DNA of 64,000 nucleotides from JBARDN01 sp050736695 (GCA_050736695.1 JBOHWH010000170.1:1-64000), one strand, 5' to 3'. Positions 34,284 through 43,397 are shown, counted from the first letter of the stretch. The notes: generated by a model from the sequence alone, not told the origin. Numbers and translations: made by a program.

Positions 34284-35249
34284 ATGCGGGTGGCGCGCGT
34301 GTCGATAATTATTCCGGCGTACAACGCCGCCCATACGATCGGGCAGGCGCTGGAAAGCGCGCTCGCGCAGACCTTTAGCGATTGTGAAATTATAGTCGTC
34401 GATGACGGTTCGACGGACGCGCTGGAATCGGCGCTGGCGCCATATCGCGATCGGATCAGTCTTATCCGGCGGAGAAATCGCGGAATCGCCGCCGCGAGGA
34501 ACGCCGGAGTCGCCGGCGCCGGTGGCGAGTACCTGGCATTTCTGGACGCGGACGACATCTGGATGCCGGAGCGGATCGAGAAAACGGTTTCGGTGCTCGA
34601 TTCCGATCCGCGATGCGTGCTGGCTTTTGGCGGCGCTCTGACCATCGATTCGGACGGAACCCATACCGGCGAGTATTCGATAGAGCCGGATTCCAATCTC
34701 AATCCCGGCCTGGCCGAAATCGTTTCGGGCCGGGCGCCGCTCAAGGCGAGCTCGATTCTGATGCGGCGTGCGATCTTCGAGCGCGTGGGCGGCTTCGATG
34801 AGGCTGCGTTCGGTCGCACCGCCGGCGGCGCGGCGCCGTATCTCTATGCGCTCGCGAGCGAGCACGGCACTATTCGAATCGTTGCGGAACCGCTGATGAA
34901 ATATCGCGTCGTGCCGACCCGCAACCGAATGTGGAAATATGAGGCGGGGCGCCGCATCCTGGTGCGAAAATGGCGCGCCCGTTACGGCAGGAAAATTCGC
35001 CCCGCGCTCAGAATACAAATCAAGGCGTGGGTCCGTGAGTGGAATCAACTCGGCATCAACGCGATTGAACGAGTTAATCTCAAGGTTGCCCGTTCCGCGT
35101 TTCGCGCCGCGTTGCGTTTGGAACCGTGGAACCGGCAGGTAAGGGCGCATCTTCTGCGAACCTATCTTCCGGCGCGGATGGTGGCGCGGATGTCCGAGCG
35201 CCGCACCGCGCGCAAACGCGTTCAGCGCGCGGCGCGGACGAAGACGTGA
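34284..35249 (+). CDS. GT2 glycosyltransferase 1 of the glycan island
   Basis: 321-aa inverting glycosyltransferase of the GT-A fold: S-I-I-I-P-A-Y-N at the N-terminus, V-V-D-D-G-S-T-D for the nucleotide, and D88-A-D-D91 (DxD metal site). It begins right after the sulfotransferase stop. The C-terminal about 60 residues are basic helices ending A-F-R-A-A-L-R-L-E-P-W, a short TPR-like module shared with the other two GT2 proteins here. Donor and acceptor are unknown. Its stop overlaps the next start (GTGA). Confidence 0.88.
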   Translation: MRVARVSIIIPAYNAAHTIGQALESALAQTFSDCEIIVVDDGSTDALESALAPYRDRISLIRRRNRGIAAARNAGVAGAGGEYLAFLDADDIWMPERIEKTVSVLDSDPRCVLAFGGALTIDSDGTHTGEYSIEPDSNLNPGLAEIVSGRAPLKASSILMRRAIFERVGGFDEAAFGRTAGGAAPYLYALASEHGTIRIVAEPLMKYRVVPTRNRMWKYEAGRRILVRKWRARYGRKIRPALRIQIKAWVREWNQLGINAIERVNLKVARSAFRAALRLEPWNRQVRAHLLRTYLPARMVARMSERRTARKRVQRAARTKT

Positions 35250-36124
35250 ACGCAAGCGCGGCCGCGAAGCTGCCGGATTTTATCGCGGTCGGACCGGGAC
35301 GCACCGCGACCACATGGCTGCACGAGAAGCTCAAAGGCCGCGTCGATCTTCCCGCGGGCATCAAGGAAACCGATTTTTTTACGACCAACTACGCCCGGGG
35401 CATCGATTGGTACGCGCGCCATTTTCGCTCCGCCTCGGGCGCGCGGCCGATTGGCGAAGTGAATCCATATTTCGGATTCCCCGAAGCCGCCGAACGTATT
35501 GCGCGCCATATTCCGCGGTGCAAAATCATCTGCACATTTCGAAATCCGGTCGAGCGAATTTATTCGTCGTACAAACTTTGGCGCCATTACACCCAGACCA
35601 GCCTGCCCATAGACGAATTTCTGGTTAAAGTGCCGCAGATTATCGAGGTCACGCGCTACGCCAAACATCTGCCCGATTGGCAATCGCGTTTCGGCGCCGA
35701 ACGCGTGCTGGTCCTGTTAAACGACGACCTGCGCGCCGACCCGCGGGAGTTTTTGGATTGCGTCTGCGATTTTATCGGAATCGCGCGATATCCGGTTCCC
35801 TCGGCTGGAGCCGGAGCGGAAATGATCAACTCGATCGACGATCTGCCGCGCTATCCGGGCGTCGCGCGCCGCGCGCGCCATATGATGTACTGGCTGGAGG
35901 AGCGGCAGGCGTACGCGCTGTTGAATTTGCTGGAACGCGCGGGAGTCTGGCGCTGGACCTTCGGCGGCGGCGAGAAGTTCGGTCCGATCGATCCGAAGAT
36001 CGATGCTCATCTGCGCGAAATGTTTCTGCCGGAAATCGAGGCGCTGGAGAAAATGATCGGACGCGATCTGTCGGCGTGGAAAACTCCCGCGGACGCCGCG
36101 CCGCCGCGCGAACCCGTCCGCTGA
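35246..36124 (+). CDS. Sulfotransferase 2 of the glycan island
   Basis: 292 aa. GTG 35246 is taken as start because it overlaps the upstream TGA and places G-P-G-R-T-A-T-T-W-L at residues 16-25; the longer open frame back to 35126 would only translate shadow sequence. The 3'-phosphate site is F-R-N-P-V-E-R-I-Y-S-S-Y. N replaces D in the R-D/N-P motif compared with the two relatives, a modest difference seen in many family members. Co-transcribed with the GT2 genes on either side. Confidence 0.87.
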   Translation: MNASAAAKLPDFIAVGPGRTATTWLHEKLKGRVDLPAGIKETDFFTTNYARGIDWYARHFRSASGARPIGEVNPYFGFPEAAERIARHIPRCKIICTFRNPVERIYSSYKLWRHYTQTSLPIDEFLVKVPQIIEVTRYAKHLPDWQSRFGAERVLVLLNDDLRADPREFLDCVCDFIGIARYPVPSAGAGAEMINSIDDLPRYPGVARRARHMMYWLEERQAYALLNLLERAGVWRWTFGGGEKFGPIDPKIDAHLREMFLPEIEALEKMIGRDLSAWKTPADAAPPREPVR

Positions 36125-36132
36125 CGTTCGCG

Positions 36133-37026
36133 ATGCCGCAAGCCTCGGTCATAATTCCTATGTACAACAGCGCGGCCACAGCTGCGCGCGCGATCGAGAG
36201 CGCGCTCGCGCAGACGATCGGCGAGCTCGAAGTCGTGTGCGTCGATGACGGCTCGAAGGACGCTTCGGCGCGGCTCGCGCGGGGCTATGACGATCGCGTG
36301 CGCGTGATTGTCCAGAGCAATCGCGGTCCCTCGGCGGCGCGCAATGCGGGCGCGCGAGCCTCAAGCGGCGAGCTGATCGCGTTCCTCGACGCCGACGATA
36401 TCCTGCGCCCGACGATGCTTGCGCGATGCGCCGATGAGCTGCGGGCGAATCGCGAAGCTGTGCTTGCGTACACCGACGCCGAGATTATCGACGCATCGTC
36501 CGGCATCCTGCGCACCTCGATCGCCGGGGCGGGCCGCGCGCATGCGCCGGCGATGGAGGATCTGCTCGCGCGCCTGTGGCCGATCGTTCCCAGCACGGCG
36601 GTTATGCGCCGCTCGGCGTTCGACGCGGCGGGCCGATGGTGCGAGGCGCTGCGCTCGTGCGAGGACGTTTATTTCTGGCTGCTCATGCGCGAACGCGGCC
36701 CGTTTTGCTATATCGCGGACCCGCTGGCCGCGAAGACGGAGGATCAACTCTTTCCCAAGGTGCTCGAACGCGACATCGGCGCGCGCGAGTTTGCCCGCCG
36801 CGTGCGCGAACGTTATGGCGCCCGCGCCGGCGGATTGCTGCGCGACTTCCGGCGGATGAAGGCGCGTCTGCTCGAGCGTTGCGGCGCGGAAGCGATGCGC
36901 GCTGGACATTCGCGCGACGCGCGGCGATGCTTTGCGCACGCAATCGCTTATCAACCGGCGCGGATGCGCAACTACGTGAGCATGCTCAAAAGTTTTGCGG
37001 CCTCGGACGCCGGCGCGCGCAAGTGA
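36133..37026 (+). CDS. GT2 glycosyltransferase 2 of the glycan island
   Basis: 297 aa; ATG 36133 lies 8 bases after the sulfotransferase stop. GT-A motifs: S-V-I-I-P-M-Y-N, V-D-D-G-S-K-D and D86-A-D-D. A conserved S-C-E-D-V-Y-F-W-L-L block marks the acceptor-side helix and is shared with GT2 number 3 (S-F-E-D-V-Y-F-W-L-L). The C-terminus carries the same A-R-R-C-F-A-H-A-I-A-Y-Q-P TPR-like helix pair. The stop overlaps the next gene's GTG. Confidence 0.88.
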   Translation: MPQASVIIPMYNSAATAARAIESALAQTIGELEVVCVDDGSKDASARLARGYDDRVRVIVQSNRGPSAARNAGARASSGELIAFLDADDILRPTMLARCADELRANREAVLAYTDAEIIDASSGILRTSIAGAGRAHAPAMEDLLARLWPIVPSTAVMRRSAFDAAGRWCEALRSCEDVYFWLLMRERGPFCYIADPLAAKTEDQLFPKVLERDIGAREFARRVRERYGARAGGLLRDFRRMKARLLERCGAEAMRAGHSRDARRCFAHAIAYQPARMRNYVSMLKSFAASDAGARK

Positions 37027-37970
37027 GTAACGCGACTTGCCCGCCACGGGTGTCGGTGGTCGTGCCGGTTTACAACGGCGCCGCGACGATCGCGGCCGCG
37101 CTCGACAGTATCCTTGGGCAGTCCTTTACCGATTTCGAGATCGTCGCGATCGACGACGGCTCGACCGACGATTCGATCAAGGTGCTCGAGCGCTATGCTC
37201 CGCGCGTCCGCGTGCTGACTCAGAAAAACTCAGGGCCGTCGGCGGCGCGCAATCTTGGCGTCCGCAATTCATCCGGCCAGTATCTTGCCTTTCTCGACGC
37301 CGACGACATGTGGCGTACCGGGTTTCTCGAACGCACGGTCGCGGCCCTCGATAAAGAGCCGGCGAGTGTCCTCGTCTATACCGATCTCGAACTCGCCGAC
37401 AGCACCGGCGTCGCGATGGGCGCGTATCTGATCGGAAAGCGCGGCGTGCCTACCGTGCAAGACATGCTCGAGCGGATGTGGCCGATCCTGCCAAGCTCGG
37501 TGATGATGCGTCGCGACGCGTTCGAGCGCGCGGGTGGATTTCCGGAAGAGTTGACCAGTTTCGAGGACGTGTATTTCTGGCTGCTCGCGCGCGAGCAGGG
37601 GAGCTTCAGCTATATCGATGAGCCGCTGGTGATGTGGCGCTTTGCGCTGTTTCCGGCGCCGCTCAAACCCGCGGGCGGGCAGGAGGCGGCAGGGCGGATC
37701 TTCGATCGGATGCTCCAGCGGCGCTATGGGGTGCGCGGGCTTGCGCATGTCGCCGCGCGCCGGCGCGCTCCGCGCAGCATCCTTGGCTATATCGGACTGC
37801 ATGCGCTGAGAAGCGGCAACCAACTGGCCGCGCGGCGCGCATTTGCCGCGGCGCTAAGGACCGATCCCTGGCGGCTCAAAAGTTACTTGCGTTATGCCCG
37901 AACGTTCTTGCCGCCTACGATCGCGCGCACGCTTTCCAGCCGCCGCACGGACGAGCCGGATCGGCGATGA
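37023..37970 (+). CDS. GT2 glycosyltransferase 3 of the glycan island
   Basis: 315 aa starting at GTG 37023 in a GTGA overlap; the ATG-started frame upstream runs through the previous gene and is not used. Motifs: S-V-V-V-P-V-Y-N, D-D-G-S-T-D, D92-A-D-D and E-D-V-Y-F-W-L-L. The C-terminal segment A-R-R-A-F-A-A-A-L-R-T-D-P-W-R repeats the TPR-like unit of its siblings. GT2 2 and 3 are the more similar pair, suggesting tandem duplication. Confidence 0.88.
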   Translation: MSNATCPPRVSVVVPVYNGAATIAAALDSILGQSFTDFEIVAIDDGSTDDSIKVLERYAPRVRVLTQKNSGPSAARNLGVRNSSGQYLAFLDADDMWRTGFLERTVAALDKEPASVLVYTDLELADSTGVAMGAYLIGKRGVPTVQDMLERMWPILPSSVMMRRDAFERAGGFPEELTSFEDVYFWLLAREQGSFSYIDEPLVMWRFALFPAPLKPAGGQEAAGRIFDRMLQRRYGVRGLAHVAARRRAPRSILGYIGLHALRSGNQLAARRAFAAALRTDPWRLKSYLRYARTFLPPTIARTLSSRRTDEPDRR

Positions 37971-38043
37971 CAGCTTGGCACTGCGCCTGCGAGTTGTTAG
38001 CGTCGCGCCCGATGGAAAAGGAATACGAGCGCGCTATTTCGCG

Positions 38044-38949
38044 ATGAGCCCGCCTGATCCACGGCGGCTGCCGAATTTTATCGGCGTCGGACCGCCGCGC
38101 ACCGCGACCACCTGGCTCTACGAGGTCATGCGGGGACACGCGGGATTTTCAGATTTCCGCAAGGAGACCGACTTCTTCACGCGCTACTACGATCGTGGCT
38201 TCGATTGGTACCTCCAATACTTTGCAGGGTGCGGGGCTGACCTGCCGATGGGAGAGATGTCGCCGCTGTACTTCGCCTCCGACGATGCGCGCGAGCGAAT
38301 CAGCCTTGCGATTCCGCAGTGCAAAATCGTCTGCTCGTTTCGCGATCCGGTTGATCGCGCGTGGTCGCATTGGCGGCTGATGGTGCGCAATCTATGGACC
38401 AAGCTCGAATTCGAGCCTGCTGCCGGCGGCATCCGCGATATCCGCGAGTCCAGCCGCTACGGCCATTACACGGCCAAATGGATCGAAAGCTTCGGCCGGG
38501 AAAACGTTCTGCTGATGTTCTATGAAGATCTGGAGCGCGACCCGCAAGCGTTTGTCGATAAAGTCTGCGCGTTTATCGGCGCGCCGCTATTTCCGCTGAG
38601 CGATTCTCCAGCCGCGCAAACCCGGGTTCATACCGTCCCGGCGCGTCCGCGCCATCGCCGGATCGCGCGCAACCTTCGCGATATCAGGGATTGGCTGAAT
38701 GATCGCCGAATGCATCGCGCGGCGAGGATTGTCCGGCAAAGTTCGCTGTGGAGCTACTGCTTCGAGGGCGGCCAGCCATTCAAGCGTCCGTCGGCAGAGG
38801 TTGATGCGCGAATTCGCGCGGCGATGAGGCCGGAGGTCGAGGCGCTCGAGGCAATCAGCGGACGCGACTTATCGGCATGGAAGACGGGCAGGGCGCGCGT
38901 CGAAACTCAAACGCAAAGCGCCGGCGAAGTTTCCTCCGCCGGCGCCTGA
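38044..38949 (+). CDS. Sulfotransferase 3 of the glycan island
   Basis: 301 aa. ATG 38044 gives G-P-P-R-T-A-T-T-W-L near residues 16-25; the frame is open upstream to 37894 but that part overlaps the previous gene. R-D-P-V-D-R-A-W-S-H-W is the 3'-phosphate site. Last gene of the island: a 9-bp GC hairpin overlaps its final codons and the next gene (sigma-54 activator) converges on it. Confidence 0.87.
   Translation: MSPPDPRRLPNFIGVGPPRTATTWLYEVMRGHAGFSDFRKETDFFTRYYDRGFDWYLQYFAGCGADLPMGEMSPLYFASDDARERISLAIPQCKIVCSFRDPVDRAWSHWRLMVRNLWTKLEFEPAAGGIRDIRESSRYGHYTAKWIESFGRENVLLMFYEDLERDPQAFVDKVCAFIGAPLFPLSDSPAAQTRVHTVPARPRHRRIARNLRDIRDWLNDRRMHRAARIVRQSSLWSYCFEGGQPFKRPSAEVDARIRAAMRPEVEALEAISGRDLSAWKTGRARVETQTQSAGEVSSAGA
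38918..38945. terminator. Possible bidirectional terminator at the end of the glycan island
   Basis: GCGCCGGCG/CGCCGGCGC stem with a 10-base loop, overlapping the last codons of sulfotransferase 3; followed by TGATTTCAATATAAAA. It lies between convergent genes. Confidence 0.5.
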
Positions 38950-38969
38950 TTTCAATATAAAACCCGGCT

Positions 38970-40160
38970 TCAGGCCGAGCGCGCGGCCTTGCGCAGGTTT
39001 CGATAGGCGCGCCCCTCGCCCATTCCGTACCGATTCAGCATCCGGTAAACCGTGTAGCGCGAAACCCCGAGCAGCTCGGCGGCGCGATGACAATTGCCGT
39101 TGGCCGCCTCGAGCGCACGCATCAGGGCGATTTTCGACGCCTCACGGATTACTTCGTCGAGCGCGTAAGGCCATGCCTGCTTGTCCGGCCTCTCGATCGG
39201 CGCGGGTGCGCTCTCCATCACCTCGGCCAACGGCGCGCGGGAGCCGATCGGCGGACCTGATTCATCGGGGATGGCGCCTTCATAAACATGATCGGGTAAA
39301 TCTTCGGCAATCAGCCGGTTGGATTCGGCCAGAATAACGGCGCTTTCGATCGCGTGAGCAAGCTCACGCACGTTGCCCGGCCATGGATACGCCATCAAGG
39401 CGTCGAGCGCGCGCCGCTCGATATGCGTGATCGCTTTGCCGAACAGATGGTTGTAATGCTCGATAAAATGCGCGACGAAGGCCCCGACCGCCTCGCGCCG
39501 CTCGCGCAGCGGCGGCAGCAGGACCGCGGCGGTGTTGAGGCGGTAATACAGGTCGTCGCGAAACTCGCCGCTCTTGGTCATCGCGCGCAGATCGCGATTG
39601 GTCGCGGCGACCAGGCGGATATCAACTTTATAACTATGGGTGGATCCGACCGGCTGGATTTCGTGCGTCTCGACCGCGCGCAACAGCTTGGGCTGGAGCT
39701 TCAACGGCAGTTCGCCGATCTCGTCTAGGAACAGGGTGCCGCCGCTGGCCGATCGGAAATAGCCAAGCGCGTCCTCGCGCGCGTCGGTGAACGCGCCCTT
39801 CACGTGTCCAAACAGTTGCGATTCGGCCAGCGAATCGACCAGGTTGGAGCAATTGAAGGTGACGAAGGGGCCGTTTGGCGTAGGTCCCAGCGTATGCAGC
39901 GCTCGGGCGACTAATTCTTTTCCGGTGCCCGATTCGCCGTGGATCAGCACGGTAGCCTTGTATGGGCTAAGCCGGGCGATCGTTTTAAGAACCTTGCGAA
40001 CCTGCGCCGACCGCACCACCATTCCGCCGATTCGTTCGGAGCCTTGCGCCAGCCCGTCAAGGCTGATGCAATCGGAGCAGTTCGCTCCGGACTCGGTGCC
40101 ATGATCGTGGGTCGAACCAATCTTCGCGGTGTCCGCCGCCGTGTCTCCGCTCTGACGCAT
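38970..40160 (-). CDS. Sigma-54-dependent activator (short, no receiver domain), copy 1
   Basis: 396-aa bacterial enhancer-binding protein. A short N-terminal part of about 45 residues with two cysteines (C-S-D-C at 28-31) replaces a sensory domain. The AAA+ core has Walker A G-E-S-G-T-G-K-E (75-82), the sigma-54-contact loop G-A-F-T-D-A (122-127), Walker B F-L-D-E-I-G-E (144-150) and the arginine-finger region L-R-E-R-R-E. A Fis-type helix-turn-helix (A-A-E-L-L-G-V-S-R-Y-T-V-Y-R-M-L) ends it. It is a close paralog of the activator at 62783. Without a receiver it may be constitutive or controlled by a partner, like PspF. Confidence 0.93.
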   Translation of the reverse strand: MRQSGDTAADTAKIGSTHDHGTESGANCSDCISLDGLAQGSERIGGMVVRSAQVRKVLKTIARLSPYKATVLIHGESGTGKELVARALHTLGPTPNGPFVTFNCSNLVDSLAESQLFGHVKGAFTDAREDALGYFRSASGGTLFLDEIGELPLKLQPKLLRAVETHEIQPVGSTHSYKVDIRLVAATNRDLRAMTKSGEFRDDLYYRLNTAAVLLPPLRERREAVGAFVAHFIEHYNHLFGKAITHIERRALDALMAYPWPGNVRELAHAIESAVILAESNRLIAEDLPDHVYEGAIPDESGPPIGSRAPLAEVMESAPAPIERPDKQAWPYALDEVIREASKIALMRALEAANGNCHRAAELLGVSRYTVYRMLNRYGMGEGRAYRNLRKAARSA

Positions 40161-40557
40161 CGTATGTGCCCCCCGCGGTGTCCCCGCCGCGTACCTACTT
40201 TCTGTCGCAAAGGCAGAACTACATGTTGTAGAGGAACCATATATTAAAGGCGAGTGCGGTCTGTCAAGTGCATTGGCGATATTTTATGGATTCGTTTTAG
40301 CCATGATGGGTCGTGTTTGGCACTGCCGTCGCACCCGTTTGCGACTAAAAGGACCAGTTAGCGCGTCAAATCGCGGCAGGCCTTGAATTCGCTACTTTTT
40401 TTAAGGCCCGCGGCGGATGTAAACCGACTCGCAGCCGTTCAATCCGCGACCCGAACCGCCGATGCGGATAGCTCGCGTGCCTGCAAACGGGACCTCGCAC
40501 GCGGTGTCGTTCTTCTCGTCATAAACGCATCGTCAGCGTATGCCGCGCGGGCCCTGC
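40161..40557. other. Gene-free stretch with activator promoter
   Basis: 397 bases between the sigma-54 activator start and the end of the acyl-CoA dehydrogenase gene. It holds the promoter at 40239-40267, the CTACA-TGT-TGTAG inverted repeat at 40219-40231 and a lone plus-strand -24/-12-like match at 40318-40333 with no gene downstream. No coding signal is seen. Confidence 0.55.
40219..40267 (-). promoter_or_regulatory. Promoter and operator-like repeat of sigma-54 activator 1
   Basis: On the minus strand a perfect TTGACA (40267-40262) is followed after 17 bases by ATATAT (40244-40239). CTACA-TGT-TGTAG (40219-40231) sits just downstream, where a repressor could act. Confidence 0.65.
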
Positions 40558-42348
40558 TCATGCTGGGACGGCCAGGCGGGCGGCGGCGGCGAGCGCGACG
40601 GGCGCGTCATCGAGCAGCAGCGAGATGGCCTCATCCTCCCGATCGCCGGCGCGTGGTGCCAGCGGATCGGAGGGGCGCAGGCGATGGTCAATCACCATTC
40701 GCGCGAGCAGCATTCGGCGGGCGTCTCCCCCGCGTGCGCCGATTTCGGCGCCCTCCCACGCCATCAGCGCAGCGCTCGCGCAATGATAAAGCGCGCCCGC
40801 GGCCAGCCGATCGAATTTCTCGTTGCGCGGATTCCCGGCAACCTCCTCGACAAAAGCGAGTGTGCGATCAATCAGCGCGGTGATCTCTGCGCGCAACGGC
40901 TCCGGCACCGACGCCGCTTGGCTGAGCCGCGCCTTCAGCGCACGGGCCAGGTCGAGATGGCCGCGCGCCTTGCCAACGGCGCGATTAACCACGTCGAGCG
41001 CGTTAATACTGCTGGTGCCTTCCCACAGAACTCCGATATGAGCGTCGCGGATGAGCTTTGAGTTGACCCAATCCTCGATATAGCCATTGCCGCCACGTGT
41101 CTCCATCGCGCAGGTCGCAACCCGTAAATTGTCGCGGCAGGCGCGAAATTTGAGCAGCGCCGTAAGGATGCGCATCGCGCGCTCGGCAGCCGAATCGCCG
41201 GCGCGGGCCGCGTCCATCATCACCGCGTCGAAGGCAAAGACTGAAAGCGCCTGCTCGGCCGGAACCATCGTCTTCATCAGCTGCCGACGCATTAGCGGAT
41301 GCTCGATGACGGCCCTGCCGAAAGCGCGGCGATGGCGTGCGACGACCAGAGATTCGTTAAGACAGCGCCGCATCATGCCGGCGGCGCGCGCGCCATGCGA
41401 CGTCCGGCTCAGGTTGACCATGTCCATCATCTGGCGCAGGCCGCGATCGATTTTGCCCAGATGGTAGGCGACCGCGCCTTCGAGCACGACCTCGCCACTG
41501 GCCATGTCGCGGGTGCCGAGCTTTTCCTTGAGGCGCGCGACTCGATAGCGGTTGCGATCACCGTTCTCCAGATGACGCGGCATCAGAAATAGTCCCAGTC
41601 CGGCCGAACCGGCGGGCGCGTCCTCGGGACGGGCCAGGAGCAGCACGACGTCGCCGTCAACGGCTGAGCAGAACCATTTGTCACCGTAAAGGCGCCAATG
41701 GTCGCCGTCGCGCCGCGCGGTAACGGAACTGGTGCCGAGGTCGGAGCCGCCGGAACGTTCGGTCATGAACTGGGCACCCTTGAGCAGCACTTCAAGGTCC
41801 TGCGAGAGCATTCGCGGCAGATAGCGGCGTTTGAGGCTTTCGTCGGCGTACCGCTCGACCAGCACCGCGCCGGTGTCGGTTACGTTGATCGGACACATCA
41901 GGCCAAACTCCGCCTGCGCAAACAGATACTGAAACGCGTATTTGGCAACGTAGGGCAGCGGTGCCGGCCAGCCGAGCACGCCCGGCTGATGCGACATTGC
42001 ATGCATACCGAAGTCGGCGAACGCAATCCGCTCCATCTCGCGGTATGCGGGATGGAACTCCACCCAATCATGATCGCGGCCGAAACGATCGCGCGCATGG
42101 AGCACCGGCGGATGCTTGTCGGCGAGTTCGGCGAGCTCATCAAGACGGCCGCCGGCCAACTCGCCGAGGCGATCCAGATGCGGCTCCATCGCCGCGCGCA
42201 GTTTCGGCTCCATATGGAGGTCGAGCAGATCGCGCAGGGAACGATCAATGCGGTAGAAATTCAATCCGCGGCAATCGGGGGCGACCAGTTCGGAGGGATC
42301 GGCGACGGTTTCGGAGCTGGCGCGGCGATCAATAGTGGCTGGAGCCAT
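40558..42348 (-). CDS. aidB: AidB-like acyl-CoA dehydrogenase
   Basis: 596-aa flavoprotein, longer than ordinary acyl-CoA dehydrogenases and matching the AidB/isovaleryl-like group with its extra C-terminal helical domain. Start ATG 42348 has AAGGAG ten bases upstream. Flavin and substrate motifs: F-M-T-E-R-S-G-G-S-D-L-G, G-D-K-W-F-C-S-A-V-D-G, and the C-terminal G-G-N-G-Y-I-E-D with L-W-E-G-T-S-S-I-N. In E. coli AidB protects DNA after alkylation, but many relatives are true acyl-CoA dehydrogenases; which applies here is unknown. Confidence 0.85.
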   Translation of the reverse strand: MAPATIDRRASSETVADPSELVAPDCRGLNFYRIDRSLRDLLDLHMEPKLRAAMEPHLDRLGELAGGRLDELAELADKHPPVLHARDRFGRDHDWVEFHPAYREMERIAFADFGMHAMSHQPGVLGWPAPLPYVAKYAFQYLFAQAEFGLMCPINVTDTGAVLVERYADESLKRRYLPRMLSQDLEVLLKGAQFMTERSGGSDLGTSSVTARRDGDHWRLYGDKWFCSAVDGDVVLLLARPEDAPAGSAGLGLFLMPRHLENGDRNRYRVARLKEKLGTRDMASGEVVLEGAVAYHLGKIDRGLRQMMDMVNLSRTSHGARAAGMMRRCLNESLVVARHRRAFGRAVIEHPLMRRQLMKTMVPAEQALSVFAFDAVMMDAARAGDSAAERAMRILTALLKFRACRDNLRVATCAMETRGGNGYIEDWVNSKLIRDAHIGVLWEGTSSINALDVVNRAVGKARGHLDLARALKARLSQAASVPEPLRAEITALIDRTLAFVEEVAGNPRNEKFDRLAAGALYHCASAALMAWEGAEIGARGGDARRMLLARMVIDHRLRPSDPLAPRAGDREDEAISLLLDDAPVALAAAARLAVPA

Positions 42349-42464
42349 CGGACGGCGTCTCCTTAGGATGCGAGTCGCGGTAAGATCGTCCGGCGTCTGC
42401 CGCGGAATGTCAACGACAGTTGACTCCGAAACAAGTGCGGCAATTGTCTCTTGAGGAATCTTAG

Positions 42465-42538
42465 TGAGCCGTCCGGGACTTGAACCCGGGACCCTCTGAT
42501 TAAAAGTCAGATGCTCTACCAACCTGAGCTAACGGCTC
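42465..42538 (-). tRNA. tRNA-Lys (TTT)
   Basis: On the minus strand the 74-base cloverleaf has acceptor GAGCCGT paired with ACGGCTC, anticodon loop CTTTTAA (anticodon TTT) and T loop GGTTCAAGTCC. The end reads A-CTA, so CCA is not fully encoded and must be added. It sits upstream of the AidB-like gene on the same strand. Confidence 0.96.
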
Positions 42539-42622
42539 GATGCACTACTTGAGAGTTGCGATGTTTACAGGGATTCGCGTGCGTTGGAAGCCCGCGCATC
42601 CCGCCCCACACGTGGAGTAGCG

Positions 42623-42656
42623 CCGGCGAGTTGCGAATTCGACATTCGCTCGCCGG
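42623..42656. repeat. Long imperfect hairpin after the TetR gene
   Basis: CCGGCGA/TCGCCGG and inner GCGAAT/ATTCGC with a 3-base bulge (13 pairs). No U-tract. It may terminate the TetR transcript or be another dispersed palindrome. Confidence 0.45.
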
Positions 42657-42664
42657 GTGCGTAT

Positions 42665-43339
42665 TCAGCGCCCCGCGACTGCATAGTCGGCGCTCGCCTT
42701 GGGTGCGCATCCCTCCAGGAAGATCGCGATGATCGTTTCGACTGCGACTTCGGGGGTCGCAAATTCGCGTCCGTAGCGATTGAATCCTCGCACCATCCCG
42801 AGCATCGATTCGGCCGCGAGCCGCGTATCGAGATCGGCGCGAATCGCGCCGCGCGCGATTCCGTCGCGCAGAACATCGGAGAGCATCCGCGCCAGTTGTT
42901 TGCGCTGTTCGCGAAAATCGCGGGCCTGTGCGGGAGGGAGAGCCCTGGGATCGCGCATCAGGGCTGCGAACTCGCGCCGATTCCAAAAGAAGAGAAGAAC
43001 GTGGCGCACGATGGTCGAAATCTGTTCGCGAATCGAGGCGCTTTGGGGCAGTGCTTCGCGAATCTGCTTTTGCAGCTCGACAAAGCCCGCGATTACGACC
43101 GCCGCGTACAGCTCTTCTTTGCTGCCGAAGCGGCGATAGACGCTACCCTTGCCGACACGGGCGCGCGCCGCGACGTGATCGATCAGCACCTGATCGAACG
43201 CTCGCTCGGCGAACAGTACGGTCGCACTCTCGAGGATCCGTTCGCGCAGGAACGGCGTCGCCGGACGGCCGCGCCGCCGGTGCCGCGGGCGCGAGGACAG
43301 GGCTGTCACGCGCGGGACTGAGATCGTTCTGGTATTCAT
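42665..43339 (-). CDS. TetR-family regulator next to the RND pump
   Basis: 224 aa from ATG 43339 (GGAG eight bases upstream). The N-terminal basic tail (R-H-R-R-R-G-R-P) leads into a typical TetR HTH: I-L-E-S-A-x-x-L-F-A, V-A-A-R-A-R-V-G-K-G-S-V-Y-R-R-F, K-E-E-L. The C-terminal domain is variable. It diverges from mdtABC and its leader contains the parS palindrome, so it may control the efflux operon. Inducer unknown. Confidence 0.85.
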   Translation of the reverse strand: MNTRTISVPRVTALSSRPRHRRRGRPATPFLRERILESATVLFAERAFDQVLIDHVAARARVGKGSVYRRFGSKEELYAAVVIAGFVELQKQIREALPQSASIREQISTIVRHVLLFFWNRREFAALMRDPRALPPAQARDFREQRKQLARMLSDVLRDGIARGAIRADLDTRLAAESMLGMVRGFNRYGREFATPEVAVETIIAIFLEGCAPKASADYAVAGR

Positions 43340-43381
43340 GCTTGGGTCTCCGAACCGATCGCGATGCGCCATCGGCGCTAA

Positions 43382-43397
43382 TGTTTCACGTGAAACA
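43382..43397. promoter_or_regulatory. parS centromere site
   Basis: TGTTTCACGTGAAACA, a perfect 16-bp palindrome equal to the consensus chromosomal parS recognised by ParB/Spo0J; it extends to a 20-bp palindrome (43380-43399). No parA or parB is in the window. Confidence 0.85.

Noticed and set aside
40318..40333. TGGCACTGCCGTCGCA, a -24/-12-like match
   Set aside because: Correct spacing but no gene follows on the plus strand; the acyl-CoA dehydrogenase is on the other strand.
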